Shown piece after piece: positions 6,080 to 9,449 of a DNA stretch of 9,449 nucleotides. The translations under genes were made by a program, and so were the position numbers. Origin of the DNA: JAQIBY01 sp964527535 (GTDB lineage: Bacteria; Bacteroidota; Bacteroidia; Bacteroidales; ML635J-15); the NCBI GenBank assembly GCA_964527535.1, contig CAZGPW010000141.1:1-9449 (forward strand), written 5' to 3'. Positions within the stretch are counted from its first letter, which is position 1; every line of letters begins with the position of its first letter. The notes beneath the pieces were generated by a model. That model made no database searches and was not told where the DNA came from. It worked only from the letters and a program-made list of their open reading frames with translations.

Positions 6080-8227
6080 ATGAAAAAAACTATTATATTT
6101 TTAGCCATCTTATTATTTTCCGCTGTATGCGGAAATGCACAAAATCCGGAATGGATAAATTACACAAATGGGGAGTATGTCAAAGCAATAGCCATTGAAG
6201 GTGACTATGTTTGGGCCAGCACCAATGGTGGGTTAGTAAAAATTAACCAAATCACAGAAGAAACCAGTTTTTTTAATAAAGCCAATTCCGGCTTGCCCAT
6301 TAATATTGTATCTTCAATTGCCATAGACGACCAAGGAAATAAATGGATTGGTACTTATGACGGGTTAGCAAGATTTGATGGTACTGACTGGACTGTGTAT
6401 AATACCAATAATTCCAGCTTGCCTGATAATGAAGTAACATCAATCGCCATAGACAATGATCAAAATAAGTGGATTGGAACTATTGGGGGCGGTTTAACAA
6501 AATTTGATGGGACTGACTGGACAGTGTATAACAAAGACAATTCCGGGATCCCTGATAATTTTGTTCATTCAATTGCCATAGACAATAATGGAAATAAATG
6601 GATTGCAACTATGGCAGGTTTAGCAAAATTTGATGGTACTGAGTGGACAGTGTATAACACAGACAATTCCAGCTTGAATAATAATTGGATATTCTCAATT
6701 GCCTTTGACAATATCGGGAATAAATGGATTGGAACCAAAGATGGCGGTGTAGCAAAATTTAATAATACGGATTGGACAATTTATAATACCCAAAATTCAG
6801 ATTTACCAAATAATAGCGTACTGTCTATTACTATAGACAATAACCAAAACAAATGGATTGGTACTAGTAATGGATTAGCAAAATTTGATGGTACAAACTG
6901 GACAGTATATGACACGGATAATTCTGATTTACCTGGTAATCAAGTAGGTATAATCCATATAGACAATAATGAGAATATATGGTTTGGAACCAGCAGTGGA
7001 TTAGCAAAATTTGATGGAATAAATTGGACAGTGTTTAATACATCTAATTCCGCATTGCCTGGTAATAAGATTGAGTTAATTGTTATAGATAATTACCAGA
7101 ATAAATGGATTGGATTAAGAGACTCTATTCATTTCTGGGTTAGTGGTTTAGCAAAATTTGATAACTCCAACTGGTCAACTTATGATACAATTAATTCAGG
7201 ATTGCCGACTAATTTTGTATGGTCATTGGCTATTGACAATAACCATAACAAATGGATTGGAACTTATAACTGTGGATTAGCAAAATTTGATGGCGCTAAC
7301 TGGATATTGTATGATAAGAATAATTCAGGATTACCTGATAATTATGTCAGTTCTATTGCTATAGACAATAATCAAAATAAATGGATTGGAACTAATCGCG
7401 GCGGGTTAGCAAAATTTAATGGAAGTGACTGGACCGTTTATGACACAATTAATTCCGGATTACCAAATCAAAGGGTACGGTCTATAACCATAGACAATGA
7501 GCAGAATAAATGGATTGGTACTGGTAGCTGGTCAGGAAACACTGGCGGATTAGCTAAATTTGATGGTTCTGCCTGGTCAGTATATGATACAACAAATTCC
7601 GGATTACCTGATAATCGTGTTATTGCAATTTCAATAGACAGCAATCAGCACAAATGGATTGGTACGGAGGCAGGAGGTATAGCCCATTTTGATGATACTG
7701 TATGGACAGTTTATGACACCACAAATTCTGACTTGCCGGATAATAAGATATATTCAATCACCATAGACAATAACCAACATAAATGGATTGGAACCGATAA
7801 TGGATTAGCAAAATTTGATGGGACTAACTGGACAGTGTACAATACAGATAATTCTGGTTTGCCTTTTAATTGGATACGATCAATCGCCATTGACAACAAT
7901 CTAAATAAATGGATTGGAACTTGGGGTGGCGGTTTAGCGGTTTTTAATGAAGGTGGTGTGATCTTCGGTGTTGATGATGAAAAAATGGATTCAGATAAAG
8001 ATTTTACGGTCTATCCCAACCCGGCCACCACCCACATAAACCTTGACTCCAAAACGGATGGCATTGTGTCTGTTTACACCTTGCAGGGAAAGAAAATGCT
8101 CAGTTCCCGCCACCATGCCAACAGCAAGCAAACCATAAACATCAGCCTGTTATCAAAAGGGCTGTATGTCATCAAATTTGAATCAAATACAGGAGCCGTT
8201 TCAGTTGAAAAATTGGTAGTATGGTGA
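6080..8227 (+). CDS. Secreted 14-blade Reg_prop-type beta-propeller protein with T9SS sorting domain
   Basis: A 715-residue exported protein. Residues 1-20 are a signal peptide (MKKTIIFLAILLFSAVCGNA, cleavage before Q21). Blade 1 (about 24-86) has 'VWASTNGGLVKI'. Twelve full units follow at 87-608 with consensus 'NKWIGTxxGLAKFDGTxWTVYxTxNSGLPDNxVxSIAIDNN', and a last partial unit begins at 609 ('NKWIGTWGGGLAVFN'). That makes 14 blade motifs, the number expected for two seven-bladed propellers as in the periplasmic sensor half of hybrid two-component regulators. Here there is no transmembrane or kinase part. Instead residues 642-715 are a T9SS type A domain ('TVYPNPATTHINL' to 'VEKLVVW'). Carbohydrate or other ligand binding is an inference from the fold; no catalytic motif is seen. 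A nearly identical copy of the tail lies upstream at 5866-6015. Confidence 0.9.
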   Translation: MKKTIIFLAILLFSAVCGNAQNPEWINYTNGEYVKAIAIEGDYVWASTNGGLVKINQITEETSFFNKANSGLPINIVSSIAIDDQGNKWIGTYDGLARFDGTDWTVYNTNNSSLPDNEVTSIAIDNDQNKWIGTIGGGLTKFDGTDWTVYNKDNSGIPDNFVHSIAIDNNGNKWIATMAGLAKFDGTEWTVYNTDNSSLNNNWIFSIAFDNIGNKWIGTKDGGVAKFNNTDWTIYNTQNSDLPNNSVLSITIDNNQNKWIGTSNGLAKFDGTNWTVYDTDNSDLPGNQVGIIHIDNNENIWFGTSSGLAKFDGINWTVFNTSNSALPGNKIELIVIDNYQNKWIGLRDSIHFWVSGLAKFDNSNWSTYDTINSGLPTNFVWSLAIDNNHNKWIGTYNCGLAKFDGANWILYDKNNSGLPDNYVSSIAIDNNQNKWIGTNRGGLAKFNGSDWTVYDTINSGLPNQRVRSITIDNEQNKWIGTGSWSGNTGGLAKFDGSAWSVYDTTNSGLPDNRVIAISIDSNQHKWIGTEAGGIAHFDDTVWTVYDTTNSDLPDNKIYSITIDNNQHKWIGTDNGLAKFDGTNWTVYNTDNSGLPFNWIRSIAIDNNLNKWIGTWGGGLAVFNEGGVIFGVDDEKMDSDKDFTVYPNPATTHINLDSKTDGIVSVYTLQGKKMLSSRHHANSKQTINISLLSKGLYVIKFESNTGAVSVEKLVVW
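6338..7903 (+). repeat. Twelve tandem propeller units of 42-49 codons
   Basis: Each unit starts with AATAAATGGATTGG or a close variant (NKWIG) and contains GCAAAATTTGATGG (AKFDG) and a conserved aspartate turn (IDNN). Two units carry insertions in the GT-G loop: one at about residue 340 ('LRDSIHFWVSG') and one at about residue 480 ('GSWSGNTGG'). Units differ by many synonymous changes, so the array is not recent, but short identical blocks could allow recombination or misassembly. Confidence 0.9.
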
Positions 8228-8269
8228 TGAATATTTAACATGGGATTTTGTGTTAAACCACCAAGCTAT

Positions 8270-8497
8270 TTAGTGTCCGTCAATAGAGTCAGATTTTTAC
8301 AAAAAAAAACAAAGTTCAAACCTGTACCGACGGATGACGGTAGTTCAAAATCCAAAATAAATCCAAAATCTAAAATCCCATACATAGCAATTAGTTTGAA
8401 AAATTGGGATTTAGAAGTTGGTATTTATTTTGAAATTTGGATTTTGGGTTTGGGATTTTCAAAATAAAAAGTTCCTTATATTATTGACGGACACTAA
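8270..8497. mobile_element. MITE-like non-autonomous insertion, 228 bp
   Basis: Perfect 16-bp terminal inverted repeats: TTAGTGTCCGTCAATA at 8270-8285 and TATTGACGGACACTAA at 8482-8497. A 9-bp target duplication flanks both ends. There is no transposase; the interior is A/T-rich with heptamer-like runs (AAATCCAAAAT) and a long imperfect hairpin. The open frame across 8240-8467 starts outside the element and encodes low-complexity Lys-rich sequence, so I do not call it a gene. It must have been moved by a transposase encoded elsewhere, presumably from an IS with the same ends; a 9-bp duplication fits several IS families, and I do not assign one. Confidence 0.75.
8346..8450. repeat. Long imperfect hairpin inside the MITE-like element
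   Basis: The left arm (8346-8380, ending CTAAAATCCCA) is largely complementary to the right arm (8405-8450, starting TGGGATTTAG) with small gaps and a loop of about 24 nt. Both arms consist of related AAATCCAAAA-type heptamers, so the pairing may come from shared low complexity. Confidence 0.5.
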
Positions 8498-8639
8498 CTA
8501 AGCTATCCGGCAAAAAGATTGTCATTCATTGTGTCACATAGCTTTTGTGGTTGCGTTTGACTCCATAAGTAAACAGCATAATTCATCATGGTTTTTGCAA
8601 TATTTTAAACAAGAAACAACCCTACTAACAGGCTTTTTA

Positions 8640-8647
8640 TATCTTTG
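8640..8647 (+). promoter_or_regulatory. -7 box for the histidine kinase gene
   Basis: TATCTTTG matches TAnnTTTG exactly, 17 bp before the ATG at 8665. The transcript leader would be only about 10 nt. No -33 TTTG was found at normal spacing. Confidence 0.45.
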
Positions 8648-8664
8648 TGCAAAATTGTTGAACC

Positions 8665-9449
8665 ATGCTGATTAAAATCGGACTTATTATCTCGGTGTTA
8701 CTGCAAATTGGAGCTACCATCATGGCCATCAGCCTGATTCGCAAAACCCGGTACAATGTGTCATGGATACTGATCTCCATTGCTTTTGTTTTTATGGCTT
8801 TCCGGCGGATTTATGAATTGTTTGAAGTTTATACCTTGCCGGAATTGCCTCAGCACTCCCCGGTAAGCAGTTGGATAGGCGTGGTCATATCACTGTGTGT
8901 GTTTATTGCCACCATGTTTATCCGCCGTATTTTTGAAGCACAGGCAGAACTGGATAAACTAAAGAAACAACATGAAGCCAGGGTATTGTCTGCTGTTATC
9001 CAAACCGAAGAAAAAAACAAACGCACCTTTGCCCGCACACTGCATGATGGACTGGGACCGATACTCTCAAGTGTGAAAATGATGCTGAGTTCGGTTCACG
9101 TTAACAAAGACAAACATGAAACAGAACAGATCATTAAAAAATCTGAAAATGGTATTGATGAGGCCATCGAAAGCCTGAAACAAATTTCAAACCTCATGAG
9201 CCCGCATATACTGGAAAGTTATGGATTAATCCGGGCTGTTGACCACATCATTGCCAAATACAACGAAAATGAAAATTTACAGATACTGCTACAGGAAAAT
9301 CTGGGCACAAAACGCCTTGACCAAAAAACGGAACTGGCAGGATACAGAATTGTATGTGAACTGTTGAACAATACGGTACAACATGCCAACGCAAATGAAG
9401 CCACTTTACATATCCTGATCGAACAAAAAGACCTCAGGATCATATATTC
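8665..9449 (+). CDS. Sensor histidine kinase, HisKA_3 (NarX/DesK-like), 3' end outside window
   Basis: The first 261 codons of a membrane-bound histidine kinase that runs off the right edge without a stop. It starts MLIKIGLIISVLLQIGATIM. There are three hydrophobic segments at about 4-25, 33-47 and 70-86, then a charged, coiled-coil-like linker (about 87-122). The dimerisation domain has phospho-acceptor His127 in 'ARTLHDGLGPILSSVKMML', the HisKA_3 signature (H-D/E-x-L-G). The ATPase N-box begins at 'CELLNNTVQHANA' (231-243), with Asn235 and Asn236 as Mg/ATP ligands. The N-terminal part has no large sensor domain, so the signal may be read in the membrane or by a partner. The family normally pairs with a LuxR/NarL-type response regulator, which may lie just to the right. 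A TAnnTTTG box precedes the start. Confidence 0.92.
   Translation, partial: MLIKIGLIISVLLQIGATIMAISLIRKTRYNVSWILISIAFVFMAFRRIYELFEVYTLPELPQHSPVSSWIGVVISLCVFIATMFIRRIFEAQAELDKLKKQHEARVLSAVIQTEEKNKRTFARTLHDGLGPILSSVKMMLSSVHVNKDKHETEQIIKKSENGIDEAIESLKQISNLMSPHILESYGLIRAVDHIIAKYNENENLQILLQENLGTKRLDQKTELAGYRIVCELLNNTVQHANANEATLHILIEQKDLRIIY

Larger units (their letters stand above)
8261..8506. repeat. 9-bp target-site duplication flanking the MITE-like element
   Basis: CCAAGCTAT (8261-8269) lies immediately left and CTAAGCTAT (8498-8506) immediately right of the inverted-repeat ends; 8 of 9 bases agree. The exact abutment to both ends is strong evidence for transposition, and the single mismatch suggests the insertion is not brand new. 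Confidence 0.75.

Noticed and set aside
6338..7903. Regular repeats that might suggest a CRISPR or satellite array
   Set aside because: The period is a multiple of three, the frame is open throughout and the conserved positions are protein motifs, so these are propeller blades.
8234..8257. TTTAACA/TGTTAAA inverted repeat just after the propeller gene
   Set aside because: Seven A/T-rich pairs with a 10-nt loop and no T-run; insufficient for a terminator.
8240..8467. 75-codon open frame on the plus strand
   Set aside because: It begins outside the MITE, crosses its left end and translates the A/T-rich heptamers into Lys/Pro/Ser-rich low-complexity sequence; no domain or promoter supports it.
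8507..8639. Gap between the MITE and the kinase promoter
   Set aside because: No open frame, repeat or -33 element at the right spacing could be supported.

Overview
The window comes from a member of the Bacteroidota; genus and species cannot be told from it. Three separate genes encode secreted proteins ending in a type IX secretion (T9SS) type A sorting domain, a system confined to this phylum. Several gene starts are preceded by the Bacteroidota -7 promoter consensus TAnnTTTG, and none has a convincing Shine-Dalgarno sequence.

Layout. Bases 1-414 hold no gene but contain a compact two-hairpin structured element (about 112-232). A secreted C10 (streptopain-like) cysteine protease with CUB and T9SS domains lies on the minus strand (415-2097). 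It is divergent from an iron-type superoxide dismutase (2299-2880), and a repeated CAATTGAT motif sits in the promoter region between them. A hairpin at 2905-2940 separates the dismutase from a convergent diphosphate-type phosphofructokinase (2960-4234, minus). Next is a minus-strand secreted protein built from seven propeller-like repeats (4421-5770). Then comes an orphan duplicated T9SS tail (5848-6015), followed by a plus-strand secreted protein with 14 'NKWIGT...GLAKFDG' propeller blades (6080-8227). A 228-bp MITE-like element with terminal inverted repeats and a 9-bp target duplication (8270-8497) lies downstream. The window ends inside a HisKA_3-type sensor histidine kinase (8665 onward).

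How the genes relate. The dismutase and phosphofructokinase are housekeeping genes (superoxide removal; PPi-linked glycolysis). The three T9SS cargo proteins belong to an outward-facing secretome: one protease and two propeller proteins. The 5.77-8.5 kb stretch looks recombinationally active. An old partial duplication left a roughly 91% identical copy of the propeller gene's last 49 codons upstream of that gene, and a small mobile element inserted just downstream of it. I found no defence system, CRISPR array, tRNA or rRNA. The most unusual items are the structured element at the left edge, the orphan sorting-domain copy and the MITE-like insertion.
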